DNA of 16,820 bases from JBILVQ01 sp044370375 (lineage in GTDB: Bacteria > Bacteroidota > Bacteroidia > UBA4408): assembly GCA_044370375.1 (NCBI GenBank), contig JBILVQ010000049.1, positions 1 through 16,820 of the forward strand, read 5' to 3'. Shown here piece by piece: positions 8,010 through 15,218 of the stretch. The position numbers and the translations under genes are program-made. Each line of letters opens with the position of its first letter. Position 1 is the first letter of the stretch. The notes under the pieces are model-generated. The model was not told the origin of the DNA. It worked only from the letters and a program-made list of their open reading frames with translations, and did not search any database.

Positions 8010-8214
8010 TTATCCGAAATTAAATTTTCGTTTTTTCAAGTTTAAGTATTCAGGCAAAACAGCTCGCGCTTGCTCTTTTGAAAGATGGTTTTGATGATGG
8101 AAAGTTTGTATGAAGGCATGTCGGAGTTGACTTTTCCAAATTAGTGTTTTGGTAAAATCCCGGATCCATGATGCAGGGAAGGAGGAAATGGGCTGCGTGG
8201 GGGGGAGGTTTCAA
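8010..8214 (-). pseudogene. Small protein-like open frame, possibly frameshifted at a C7 tract
   Basis: On the - strand, 66 codons are open from 8210 to a TAA at 8010-8012, with a stop (8211-8213) just upstream and no ATG, GTG or TTG in frame. The product is protein-like: basic and aromatic, with blocks such as SWIRDFTKTLIWKSQLRHAF and LSKEQARAVLPEYLNLKK. A run of seven C (G7 on the + strand, 8199-8205) lies near its 5' end. With six C, a TTG at 8212-8214 would join the frame and start a protein MKPPPTQPISSF.... It begins 8 nt from the tRNA 3' end on the same strand. It could be a real short gene with a rare start codon, a gene broken by a homopolymer change, a sequencing error, or a decayed 3' remnant. 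No family is recognised. It accounts for most of the 286-bp gap between 7936 and 8221. Confidence 0.35.
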
Positions 8215-8221
8215 AAAAAAG

Positions 8222-8293
8222 TAGTCTCGACGGGAATCGAACCCATATCTAAAGTTTAGGAAACTTCTATTCTATCCATTGAACTACGAGACC
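8222..8293 (-). tRNA. tRNA-Arg (anticodon CCT)
   Basis: A full cloverleaf folds on the - strand. The acceptor GGTCTCG pairs with CGAGACT (first pair G-U), the D-stem GTTC with GAAT, and the anticodon stem GAAGT with ACTTT around the loop TTCCTAA. The anticodon CCT is at + strand 8258-8260. A 4-nt variable loop follows, then the T-arm ATGGG-TTCGATT-CCCGT and discriminator A. CCA is not encoded. It reads AGG arginine codons. It is 65 bp downstream of metG on the same strand, and that gap contains no further gene. Confidence 0.96.
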
Positions 8294-8358
8294 GGGAAAT
8301 ATCCTTGAAGGAAAAATTTCAAGCGCGAAAATAGTGAAAAAAATACACTCTGTAAGGC

Positions 8359-10410
8359 TTATTTGATAATTGAACCATTACTTACTCCTTTGTCGGGTTG
8401 TACCAGACTTAATTTTCCGTCATGATCAGCAGCCATCAAAATCATTCCTCTTGATTCTATCCCTTTAATGGATCGAGGGGCTAAATTTACCAGCATACTT
8501 ACCTGCTGCCCTACCAATTGTTCGGGTGAATAATATTGTGCAATTCCACTCACAATGGTTCTTTGGTCGAATCCGGTGTCCACCTTTAATTTCATAAGCT
8601 TGTCCGTTTTGGGCACTCTTTCTGCTTCCAGAATGGTTACCACCCGGATGTCCATTTTGCTAAACTCATCATAGGTGGTTTCCCCGTGCTGAGCCTCAGC
8701 GGAGGGTTTAACGGCAAGCCCTGCTTTTTTATCATGAAGTTTTTTTACTTGTGCCTCCACCACACTATCCTCGATTTTTTCGAACAAAAATTCCGGATTT
8801 CCGATAGGATGACCTACAGGTACAATATTGGTGCGCCCTGCGTCTGAATAGTACAGTGTACTAATATTTAGCATTTTGTACAATTTTTCCGAAATGAAGG
8901 GAAGAAATGGTTCAAAAACCAGGGCAAGATTAGCGCAAATCTGCACCGAATAATTCATTATTTGAGCAACCTTTTGCGGATTAGTTTTAATTAACTTCCA
9001 TGGTTCATTATCCGCAAGGTACTTATTACCGGCTCTGGCAAGATTCATCGCTTCGGCAAGTGCTTCCCTGAACCTGAATTGATTCATCGATTGCTCAATG
9101 GCGGCAGGGATTCTGGCTAATTCGTTTTCTAACTGAATTTCGGTGGGCCCTTTTTCTTCCTTAAAATCGGGCAATATTCCATCATAGTATTTTTGCATTA
9201 AAACAAAAGTGCGATTCACGAAATTGCCAAAAATGGCCACCAATTCGTTGTCGTTTTTTGCCTGAAAATCTTTCCAGGTAAATTCACTGTCCTTTGTTTC
9301 AGGTGCATTTGAAATCAAATAATAGCGCAGCACATCCGGTTTGTCAGGGAAATCCTCAAGGTATTCATGCATTTCAATGCTCCAACCTCTGCTGGTGCTC
9401 ATTTTATCGCCTTCAAGATTCATAAATTCGTTGGCAGGAACATTTTCCGGAAGAATATAGCTTCCTTCTGCATGCAGCATTACGGGAAAAATGATGCAAT
9501 GAAAAACAATGTTATCTTTTCCAATGAAATGTAGCAATCGGGTATCTTCCTTTTTCCAATAATCTTCCCAATTTTTACCGTTTTTTTCGGCCCAGGCACG
9601 GGTTGCAGAAATATAACCGATGGGAGCATCGAACCAAACATACAAAACCTTTCCTTCGGCTCCCGGAAGGGGTACCGGCACTCCCCAATCCAAATCGCGT
9701 GTTACTGCCCGTGGGTGCAGACCAGCTTCAATCCATGATTTGCATTGGCCATATACATTCGCCTTCCAATCGTTTTTGTGGCCTTCAAGAATCCACTCTC
9801 TTAACCAATCTTCATATTGATCTAGTGGCAAATACCAATGTTTGGTGCTCTTTTTTTCGGGTGTTTTGCCGGAAAGCACCGAATGTGGGTTGATTAATTC
9901 TTCCGGACTTAAACTTGATCCGCATCTTTCACATTGATCACCATAGGCATTTTCATAACCGCATTTAGGACAGGTTCCTACTATGTAACGGTCGGCAAGA
10001 AAAACTCCTTTTTCAGGGTCGAAATATTGTTCAGTGGTTTCTTCCTTGAATATCCCCTTTTCTTGAAGTTTCGTAAAAAACTCGGTTGCCGTTTGATGAT
10101 GAAGAGGGTCACTGGTGCGATGGTAGATATCAAAGCTGATGCCTAGTTTTTCAAAGGAAGCTTCATTTAAATGGTGATATTTGTCAATGATGGCGCGCGG
10201 AGTGGTGTTTTCTTTCATGGCCTGATTGGCAATGGCTGTTCCGTGTTCATCGCTGCCACAAACGAAAACCACGTCTTTCTTTTGTAGTCTTAAAAATCTT
10301 GCGTAAACATCAGCCGGCAAGTAGGCTCCTGCCAGATGCCCAATGTGTTTAGGGCCATTGGCATAGGGCAAAGCTGCGGTAATGGTGGTTCTCTTAAACT
10401 GGCTCGTCAT
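8359..10410 (-). CDS. metG: Methionine--tRNA ligase with C-terminal tRNA-binding domain
   Basis: It charges tRNA-Met with methionine in the cytoplasm. The chosen start is the ATG at 10410 (MTSQFKRTTITAALPYANG), giving 683 aa, the usual size for this class. The open frame runs back to 10731, but that stretch has no similarity to MetRS, lies opposite the next gene, and precedes the promoter element. The class I HIGH motif is at 22-25 (KHIGH). The knuckle has four zinc-ligand cysteines at 147, 150, 160 and 163 (CPKC...CERC). KMSTS is at 336-340 and the anticodon-binding helical domain at about 380-545. An EMAP II/Trbp111-like OB-fold domain covers about 581-683 (FSKMDIRVVTI...). A palindromic repeat is embedded at the codons for about residues 516-522 (ISTLYYS), a variable surface segment near the end of the anticodon domain. 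Confidence 0.97.
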   Translation of the reverse strand: MTSQFKRTTITAALPYANGPKHIGHLAGAYLPADVYARFLRLQKKDVVFVCGSDEHGTAIANQAMKENTTPRAIIDKYHHLNEASFEKLGISFDIYHRTSDPLHHQTATEFFTKLQEKGIFKEETTEQYFDPEKGVFLADRYIVGTCPKCGYENAYGDQCERCGSSLSPEELINPHSVLSGKTPEKKSTKHWYLPLDQYEDWLREWILEGHKNDWKANVYGQCKSWIEAGLHPRAVTRDLDWGVPVPLPGAEGKVLYVWFDAPIGYISATRAWAEKNGKNWEDYWKKEDTRLLHFIGKDNIVFHCIIFPVMLHAEGSYILPENVPANEFMNLEGDKMSTSRGWSIEMHEYLEDFPDKPDVLRYYLISNAPETKDSEFTWKDFQAKNDNELVAIFGNFVNRTFVLMQKYYDGILPDFKEEKGPTEIQLENELARIPAAIEQSMNQFRFREALAEAMNLARAGNKYLADNEPWKLIKTNPQKVAQIMNYSVQICANLALVFEPFLPFISEKLYKMLNISTLYYSDAGRTNIVPVGHPIGNPEFLFEKIEDSVVEAQVKKLHDKKAGLAVKPSAEAQHGETTYDEFSKMDIRVVTILEAERVPKTDKLMKLKVDTGFDQRTIVSGIAQYYSPEQLVGQQVSMLVNLAPRSIKGIESRGMILMAADHDGKLSLVQPDKGVSNGSIIK
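8848..8864 (-). repeat. Palindromic repeat copy 3, inside metG
   Basis: ATAGTACA-G-TGTACTAA has perfect inner arms of 7 bp (TAGTACA/TGTACTA). With the adjacent ATATT it matches copy 2 over about 20 bp apart from two bases. It is read in frame in metG as part of N-I-S-T-L-Y-Y. Confidence 0.75.
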
Positions 10411-10442
10411 TCGTAATTTTGGGTTTGCTTTGTATCTTGCGC

Positions 10443-10450
10443 CAAAGATA
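10443..10450 (-). promoter_or_regulatory. Putative -7 promoter element for metG
   Basis: TATCTTTG on the - strand is an exact TAnnTTTG match, 32 bp upstream of the metG ATG. It predicts a leader of roughly 25-30 nt. It lies in the 45-bp divergent gap with the LD-carboxypeptidase gene. The + strand partner in the gap (TATCTTGC, 10433-10440) is only a weak match. Confidence 0.55.
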
Positions 10451-10455
10451 ATAAA

Positions 10456-11367
10456 ATGAATTGTCCTCCTTTTTTGCAAAAAGGCGATAAAGTTGCCCTT
10501 GTAGCCCCTGCAAGGAAAGTTAGCAGGGAAGAACTGAATTTTGCCCTTGATTTTATCCATGAACAGGGTTGGGAGGCCGTTTTTGATGATGATTTGTTGG
10601 GGCATTTCCATCAATGGAGTGGTACTGATGAGCAAAGAACCCTTTCCATGCAAAGATTGCTCAACAACCCGGAGGTCCGGATGATTTGGTGTGTAAGAGG
10701 AGGCTATGGTTCCATGAGAATCATTGATCAATTAGACTGGTCTGTTTTTTCTCAATTCCCCAAATGGATGGTTGGTTTTTCGGATATCACTGTTTTTTTG
10801 CAACATCTGGTGCATCTTCAGCATTGCTTTTGTATTCATGGCCCGGTGGCCCTTACTTTGCAAAAAGGAGAACTGACAGCACAAAATTTGCTTTCTGCCC
10901 TAAAGGGTGAATTCAATGAAATTGTGTGTTCCCCTTCTTCCTACAATCGGGCAGGCAATGCTCGCGGAATGTTGCATGGTGGCAATTTATCATTGCTATA
11001 TGCCCTTCAAGCCGGACCGGAAGATTTTTTTCCGGAGGGTAGTATTTTGTTTATAGAAGATCTGGATGAGTATTTGTATCATTTGGATCGCATGATGATT
11101 GCTTTGAAAAGGTCTGGTAAGCTTGCTCGTTTGGGTGGATTATTGGTTGGTGGAATGACGGCCATGCGCGACAATGAAATTCCTTTTGGCTGCGGGCCGG
11201 AACAGATTATTTTGAATGCAGTGCGTGATTATGCCTATCCGGTTTGCTTTAATTTTCCTGCAGGGCATATTGATAATAATCATGCTTTGGTTTTTGGTGC
11301 AGAGGTTGAGTTAAAGGTAGAACCTACGATTAGTACATTGTCCTATTTGTATGGCAAAGCACAATGA
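10456..11367 (+). CDS. LD-carboxypeptidase (peptidase family S66)
   Basis: S66 peptidases (LdcA-like) cleave the L,D bond releasing the terminal D-Ala from murein tetrapeptides in cytoplasmic peptidoglycan recycling. At 303 aa it has the usual length and no signal peptide. The N-terminal domain begins PPFLQKGDKVALVAPA and contains WCVRGGYGSMRII (78-90). The nucleophile region GFSDIT gives Ser109, the second domain Glu201 (LFIEDLDEYLYHLDRM), and the C-terminal region His271 (FPAGHIDNNHAL), matching the family's Ser-Glu-His triad in order. The start ATG is 45 bp from the divergent metG start. Its last 17 nt overlap yraN in another frame. Repeat copy 4 lies at the codons for residues 292-297 (ISTLSY). 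Substrate specificity (murein, or microcin-type self-immunity peptides as in MccF) cannot be told here, but a general recycling role is the simplest reading. Confidence 0.93.
   Translation: MNCPPFLQKGDKVALVAPARKVSREELNFALDFIHEQGWEAVFDDDLLGHFHQWSGTDEQRTLSMQRLLNNPEVRMIWCVRGGYGSMRIIDQLDWSVFSQFPKWMVGFSDITVFLQHLVHLQHCFCIHGPVALTLQKGELTAQNLLSALKGEFNEIVCSPSSYNRAGNARGMLHGGNLSLLYALQAGPEDFFPEGSILFIEDLDEYLYHLDRMMIALKRSGKLARLGGLLVGGMTAMRDNEIPFGCGPEQIILNAVRDYAYPVCFNFPAGHIDNNHALVFGAEVELKVEPTISTLSYLYGKAQ
11330..11346 (+). repeat. Palindromic repeat copy 4, near the end of the LD-carboxypeptidase gene
   Basis: TTAGTACA-T-TGTCCTAT has a right arm with two differences from perfect inversion. The A-to-C change (GTCCTA) is shared with copy 1. 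It is read in frame as I-S-T-L-S-Y and ends 5 nt before the yraN start codon. Confidence 0.65.
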
Positions 11368-11719
11368 TTTGGGTAAAAGGGGCGAAGAGTTAGCCAAAGT
11401 TTTTCTTCAAAATTCGGGTTATGAAATTCTTGCTGAAAATTGGCGACATAAAAGAGCCGAAATTGATCTAATTGCACGGCTGGGAAATTTTTTTGTTTTT
11501 GTAGAGGTTAAAACCAGAAGTACATCCGTTTTTGGTGAGCCTGAAGATTTTGTTTCGGAAAAGAAACAGCAAATGATGATTAATGCTGCAGAAATATTTC
11601 TGGAAGATTATCCTGCGCAATTTGCCATCGAGGTAAGATTCGACATCATATCCATTGTTTTGGGGCCATCCGAAGAAACCCTTCATCATTTTGAAGACGC
11701 CTTCTCCGACCGACCTTGA
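11351..11719 (+). CDS. yraN: YraN family endonuclease-like protein (UPF0102)
   Basis: This 122-aa protein has the full-length UPF0102 layout and a predicted restriction-endonuclease-like fold. The family start pattern (KHNDLGKRGEELA) supports the ATG at 11351 even though it overlaps the preceding gene by 17 nt. The PD-(D/E)xK-like residues are visible: Glu13 (RGEELA), Glu37 and Asp39 (AEIDLIA), then Glu52 and Lys54 (VFVEVKTR). The cellular role of the family is unsettled, with proposed links to DNA processing or recombination. Overlap with the LD-carboxypeptidase gene suggests coupled translation. Confidence 0.92.
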   Translation: MAKHNDLGKRGEELAKVFLQNSGYEILAENWRHKRAEIDLIARLGNFFVFVEVKTRSTSVFGEPEDFVSEKKQQMMINAAEIFLEDYPAQFAIEVRFDIISIVLGPSEETLHHFEDAFSDRP

Positions 11720-11874
11720 TGCATGTTTTCACAACCCTGAAAGAGGGAATTTAATTTGCTCGCCAAGAAGTGCTCTACCATTCTCCTTTCTAAGGGCTTT
11801 TTAATAGGGATTAATTCCGCCATATTTGTGTATAAAAATGATGGTTTTGGGCTAAAAAATTAGAACTTTGCGGA

Positions 11875-13524
11875 ATGAAAAGTAACTCATCCCGAAATCG
11901 ACCTGCAGGAAAAGACACCAACCGTTCCAAGAGCAAGGAACCATATGGAGCTAAGAAATCCGGGGCAGGGAATTCTTCCGGTGGAAACTATAGAAAATCA
12001 GAAGGAAAGAATTCATCCAAAGAAGGGAAATTAAAAACCGGCGAGCGCGATTTTTTTTCTTTTCCGGGTAAGGAAGAGAAACGTCCGAGGACCGGTTCAT
12101 CCATTTCCGGAAAAGATTCTGCAAAACCCGCATTTAAATCATCGGCTACAAAGGCCGGTGGCAAAGGAGAGCGTGAGTTTGATAGAAACAATGCCAAGGG
12201 TCGTTTTGGTAAGCGTGATTCGGAGGGTGGAAGTGCTTCTTATGCAAAGGGGGATCAGCCAAAAAGACAAGGCAATGATTCAAGGGAAGATTCAGCATTT
12301 CGTTCGGTAGATGCCAGGGGAAAAAGCAAATCCTTCGTTAACAAAAAGGATGATCAGGTGGCCGGTGCTGCCAAGTCAAAAAGATTTTCTAAACAGCAGG
12401 ACGAGTTTTCTTTTTCTGATGATTTCGGATTCTCTTCTGAAAGGCGCTCGGGTAGGGGAGATCAAGATGATTGGAATTTCGGGAAAGATGAGTTTGCCGA
12501 AAAGCCTAAGTCGGAAAGAGGAAAGAAAATAGAGATTCAAAAGGCTTTGAACAAGGGAATTAATTCCTCAGATTTTGGAACTGATGCCAAAAGAAAATCG
12601 CCCAACGATTTATCCAACGGACTCAAAAGTTTCGGAAAGTTTTATGTTGCTCCTCCTGAGGAGAAACCCAAGAGAGCGCCCCGAAAATCAACAGAAAGCG
12701 ATGATTCCGGACCACGACCGATGAAACCCTGGGAGAAAAGATATGCAGGTTCGGGTAAAAGCAAGGCCACACCACATCAAAAGAAAAACGACACATTGCC
12801 GGATATCAAAAATGATGAAATCCGACTTAACAGATATCTTTCGTTGGCAGGGATTTGTTCAAGACGTGATGCCGATGAATTTATCAAGGCAGGAGCAGTA
12901 ACAGTAAATGGAAAAGTTGTTGTAGAAATGGGCTATAAGGTTCAGCCGGGCGATGAGGTAGTTTACGGAGGCTTGGGCATTCGGCCAGAAAAACCTGTTT
13001 ATCTGCTGTTGAACAAACCCAAAGATTACATCACGACCTCTGATGACCCGCAGAACAGAAAGACAGTTTTGCATTTAATTCAAGGTGCCTGCAAAGAGCG
13101 GGTTTATCCTGTTGGTCGTCTCGACCGCAATACTACCGGCCTTTTGCTGTTTACCAATGATGGAGAAATGGCCAAAAAGCTTACCCATCCCAGTTCCAAG
13201 GTTCAAAAAATGTATCATGTTGTTTTAGACAAGCCCCTAACAGCGGCCGATAAAGTAAAAATTGCATCCGGTATAACCTTGGAAGACGGACCCGTGATTA
13301 TTGATGAAATAAATTACGTAGATACTGCAGGTTCTAAAAAGGAAGTGGGTGTGGTGATTCATAGCGGAAGAAACAGAATTGTGCGTAGAATCTTTGAAAG
13401 CCTGGATTACGAGGTGGTAAAGTTGGATCGTGTGATGTTTGCCGGATTAACCAAGAAAGATTTACCCAAAGGAAAGTGGAGAATGTTGAGTAAGCCAGAA
13501 TTGAACTTGTTGAAAATGTTGTAA
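11875..13524 (+). CDS. rRNA pseudouridine synthase (RsuA/RluB family) with a long disordered N-terminal extension
   Basis: It isomerises a specific uridine of ribosomal RNA to pseudouridine. At 549 aa it is about twice the family's usual length. Residues 1 to about 312 are low complexity, rich in Lys, Ser, Gly, Arg and Asp with RGK/KSGG-type patches and no recognised domain, so probably disordered and RNA-binding. The S4 RNA-binding domain is at about 316-362 (IRLNRYLSLAGICSRRDADEFI...GDEV). The catalytic domain runs from about 375 to 545: KPKDYITT, then VGRLDRNTTGLLLFTNDG with catalytic Asp417, the LTHPSSKVQKMYHV block, and HSGRNRIVRRIFE (497-509). The RsuA/RluB/RluE/RluF branch is clear, but the exact target uridine is not. 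A GAACTTTG sequence (11863-11870), one base off the -7 consensus, ends only 4 nt before the ATG. The 155-bp gap upstream holds no gene. Confidence 0.93.
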   Translation: MKSNSSRNRPAGKDTNRSKSKEPYGAKKSGAGNSSGGNYRKSEGKNSSKEGKLKTGERDFFSFPGKEEKRPRTGSSISGKDSAKPAFKSSATKAGGKGEREFDRNNAKGRFGKRDSEGGSASYAKGDQPKRQGNDSREDSAFRSVDARGKSKSFVNKKDDQVAGAAKSKRFSKQQDEFSFSDDFGFSSERRSGRGDQDDWNFGKDEFAEKPKSERGKKIEIQKALNKGINSSDFGTDAKRKSPNDLSNGLKSFGKFYVAPPEEKPKRAPRKSTESDDSGPRPMKPWEKRYAGSGKSKATPHQKKNDTLPDIKNDEIRLNRYLSLAGICSRRDADEFIKAGAVTVNGKVVVEMGYKVQPGDEVVYGGLGIRPEKPVYLLLNKPKDYITTSDDPQNRKTVLHLIQGACKERVYPVGRLDRNTTGLLLFTNDGEMAKKLTHPSSKVQKMYHVVLDKPLTAADKVKIASGITLEDGPVIIDEINYVDTAGSKKEVGVVIHSGRNRIVRRIFESLDYEVVKLDRVMFAGLTKKDLPKGKWRMLSKPELNLLKML

Positions 13525-13576
13525 TGCATTTTTTAAGGAAGTTTTTCTTTGAAAAGGGGTTTATTTTCGTTTAAAT

Positions 13577-13606
13577 TTTGAGTTAAGCAAAGGTTAATTA
13601 AATTTG
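13577..13606 (+). promoter_or_regulatory. Putative Bacteroidota promoter for the GH3-lysE operon
   Basis: A TTTG -33 box at 13577-13580 and TAAATTTG at 13599-13606 (exact TAnnTTTG) are 18 bp apart, close to the usual 19-21. The element ends 32 bp before the GH3 ATG. It is the best-formed promoter in the window. Confidence 0.6.
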
Positions 13607-13638
13607 TTGGAATTATTAGGTTGAAACAAGGGTTTTAA

Positions 13639-15213
13639 ATGGCCATATTAGGATCTATTTTAGGCAAGGTGCTTGAGTTAAGAAAGTCGCTTCCGGTGGT
13701 CAGAATACCCCGAAGCAACTATCAGTTGCAACGTTCGAGTTTTATTCGCCTGTTAAAAAAGGCACGTTACACGCAATTCGGCCAGCATTATGGTTTTGAT
13801 GAAATTCTCAATAGCAATAATCCAATGCGGGCCTTTCAACAAAGGATTCCTGTGTTCGATTATTCAAAAATTTCAAGAGAATGGTGGCATAAGTCTCTGA
13901 ACAATGAACAAGACGTTTGTTGGCCGGGCGTAATAAAGTATTTTGCCCTTAGTTCAGGAACTTCTGAAGCCGCCAGTAAATATATTCCGGTTTCCAATGA
14001 GATGCTTCGCTCCATTAAAAGAACCAGCGTTCGTCAAATAATGACCCTGTCTCATTATGATATCCCTGATAATTTATTGGAAAAGGGTTTTTTGGCCATC
14101 GGTGGGTCAACCAATTTAAAGAGCCGTGGAAGTTATTTGGAAGGCGATTTATCTGGAATTACCGCACGAAACATTCCGTTTTGGTTTCAGGAGTTTTATA
14201 AGCCGGGTAAAGAAATTGCTCATGAGCGGGATTGGAATACAAAAATTGAAAAGATTGTTGCCTCTGCCAAAGATTGGGATATAGGTTTTTTGGTAGGAGT
14301 ACCTGCTTGGATTCAATTGATTGTAGAAAGGGTCATTGAGCATTACAAACTAAAGAATATTCATGAAATCTGGCCCAGTTTAACCGTTCTGGTGCATGGT
14401 GGTGTTGCTTTTGGGCCATATCGGGAAAGTATCCAAAAACTATGTGGTAAACCGCTCATTTGTATAGAAACCTACCTTGCTTCTGAAGGTTTTATTGCCT
14501 ATCAAACACGGCCCGGAAATCATGCCATGCAGTTGGTCTTAAACAATGGATTGTTTTTTGAATTTATTCCGTTTAATGAAGAAAATTTTACTCCGGACGG
14601 AAGCCTTAAAGACAACCCACGTGCTTTGTTAATTGATGAGGTTCAGGAAGGCAAAGAATATGCAATTTTATTGAGCACCAATGCAGGCGCTTGGCGATAC
14701 CTTATTGGCGATACCATTCGCTTTACCTCAAAAAACAAAGCGGAAATCGTTATTACCGGCAGAACAAAACATTTTATTAGTCTTTGCGGTGAACACGTTT
14801 CGGTGGACAACATGAATCAGGTTGTTGCTCATGCTGCCGAAAACCTCTCCGTTTCTATTCAGGAGTTTATGGTTGCAGGTGTACCCTACAACAATATGTT
14901 TGCGCACCATTGGTATATTGGCAGCGATAAAGCTGTAGATGCCGAAATGGTGAGAAATCTTTTGGACGAAAGAATGAAGCAAATCAATGATGATTATAAA
15001 ACCGAAAGAATATCTGCCTTGAAGGAAGTCATTGTGGAGGTTTTACCTTTAGAAGTGTTTCATGCTTGGATGGACCATAAAGGAAAGATGGGCGGACAAC
15101 ATAAATTTCCAAGGGTAATGAAAAGCAATCAGTTGTCGGAATGGCAGGATTTTGTGCGCAACACACCCAAGGCATGGCATTCTAAAAGTTCAGCATTGAT
15201 AAAAAATACCTAG
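13639..15213 (+). CDS. GH3 family acyl-acid amido synthetase-like protein
   Basis: Plant GH3 enzymes adenylate acyl acids such as jasmonate or indole-3-acetate and couple them to amino acids; bacterial homologues are largely uncharacterised. At 524 aa it is somewhat shorter than plant members (about 580-610). The ANL-type nucleotide-binding motifs occur in order. FALSSGTSEAASKYIP has SSGTS at 105-109. The adenine/acyl pocket block ETYLASEGFIAY covers 277-288. RYLIGDTIRF has Gly-Asp at 357-358, followed by ITGRTKHFISLCGEHV (372-387) at the hinge. The C-terminal KMGGQHKFPRV (483-493) corresponds to the conserved Lys/Pro/Arg end segment. No signal peptide. It starts an apparent operon, with the LysE-like gene following after 5 nt. 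Substrates cannot be inferred from sequence. Confidence 0.9.
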   Translation: MAILGSILGKVLELRKSLPVVRIPRSNYQLQRSSFIRLLKKARYTQFGQHYGFDEILNSNNPMRAFQQRIPVFDYSKISREWWHKSLNNEQDVCWPGVIKYFALSSGTSEAASKYIPVSNEMLRSIKRTSVRQIMTLSHYDIPDNLLEKGFLAIGGSTNLKSRGSYLEGDLSGITARNIPFWFQEFYKPGKEIAHERDWNTKIEKIVASAKDWDIGFLVGVPAWIQLIVERVIEHYKLKNIHEIWPSLTVLVHGGVAFGPYRESIQKLCGKPLICIETYLASEGFIAYQTRPGNHAMQLVLNNGLFFEFIPFNEENFTPDGSLKDNPRALLIDEVQEGKEYAILLSTNAGAWRYLIGDTIRFTSKNKAEIVITGRTKHFISLCGEHVSVDNMNQVVAHAAENLSVSIQEFMVAGVPYNNMFAHHWYIGSDKAVDAEMVRNLLDERMKQINDDYKTERISALKEVIVEVLPLEVFHAWMDHKGKMGGQHKFPRVMKSNQLSEWQDFVRNTPKAWHSKSSALIKNT

Positions 15214-15218
15214 GCCGG

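Noticed and set aside
8304..8323. Short inverted repeat CTTGAA-N8-TTCAAG between metG and the tRNA
   Set aside because: The stem is only six pairs, AT-rich, with no following T tract on the - strand. It is not convincing as a terminator.
10411..10731. N-terminal extension of metG by 107 codons
   Set aside because: It lies opposite the LD-carboxypeptidase gene, has no MetRS-like sequence, and precedes the metG promoter element. The family start is at the ATG at 10410.
11801..11874. Promoter for the pseudouridine synthase gene from GAACTTTG at 11863-11870
   Set aside because: It has one mismatch to TAnnTTTG, the spacing to TTTG upstream is wrong, and it would place the transcript start at about the ATG. 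It is mentioned only as a weak possibility.
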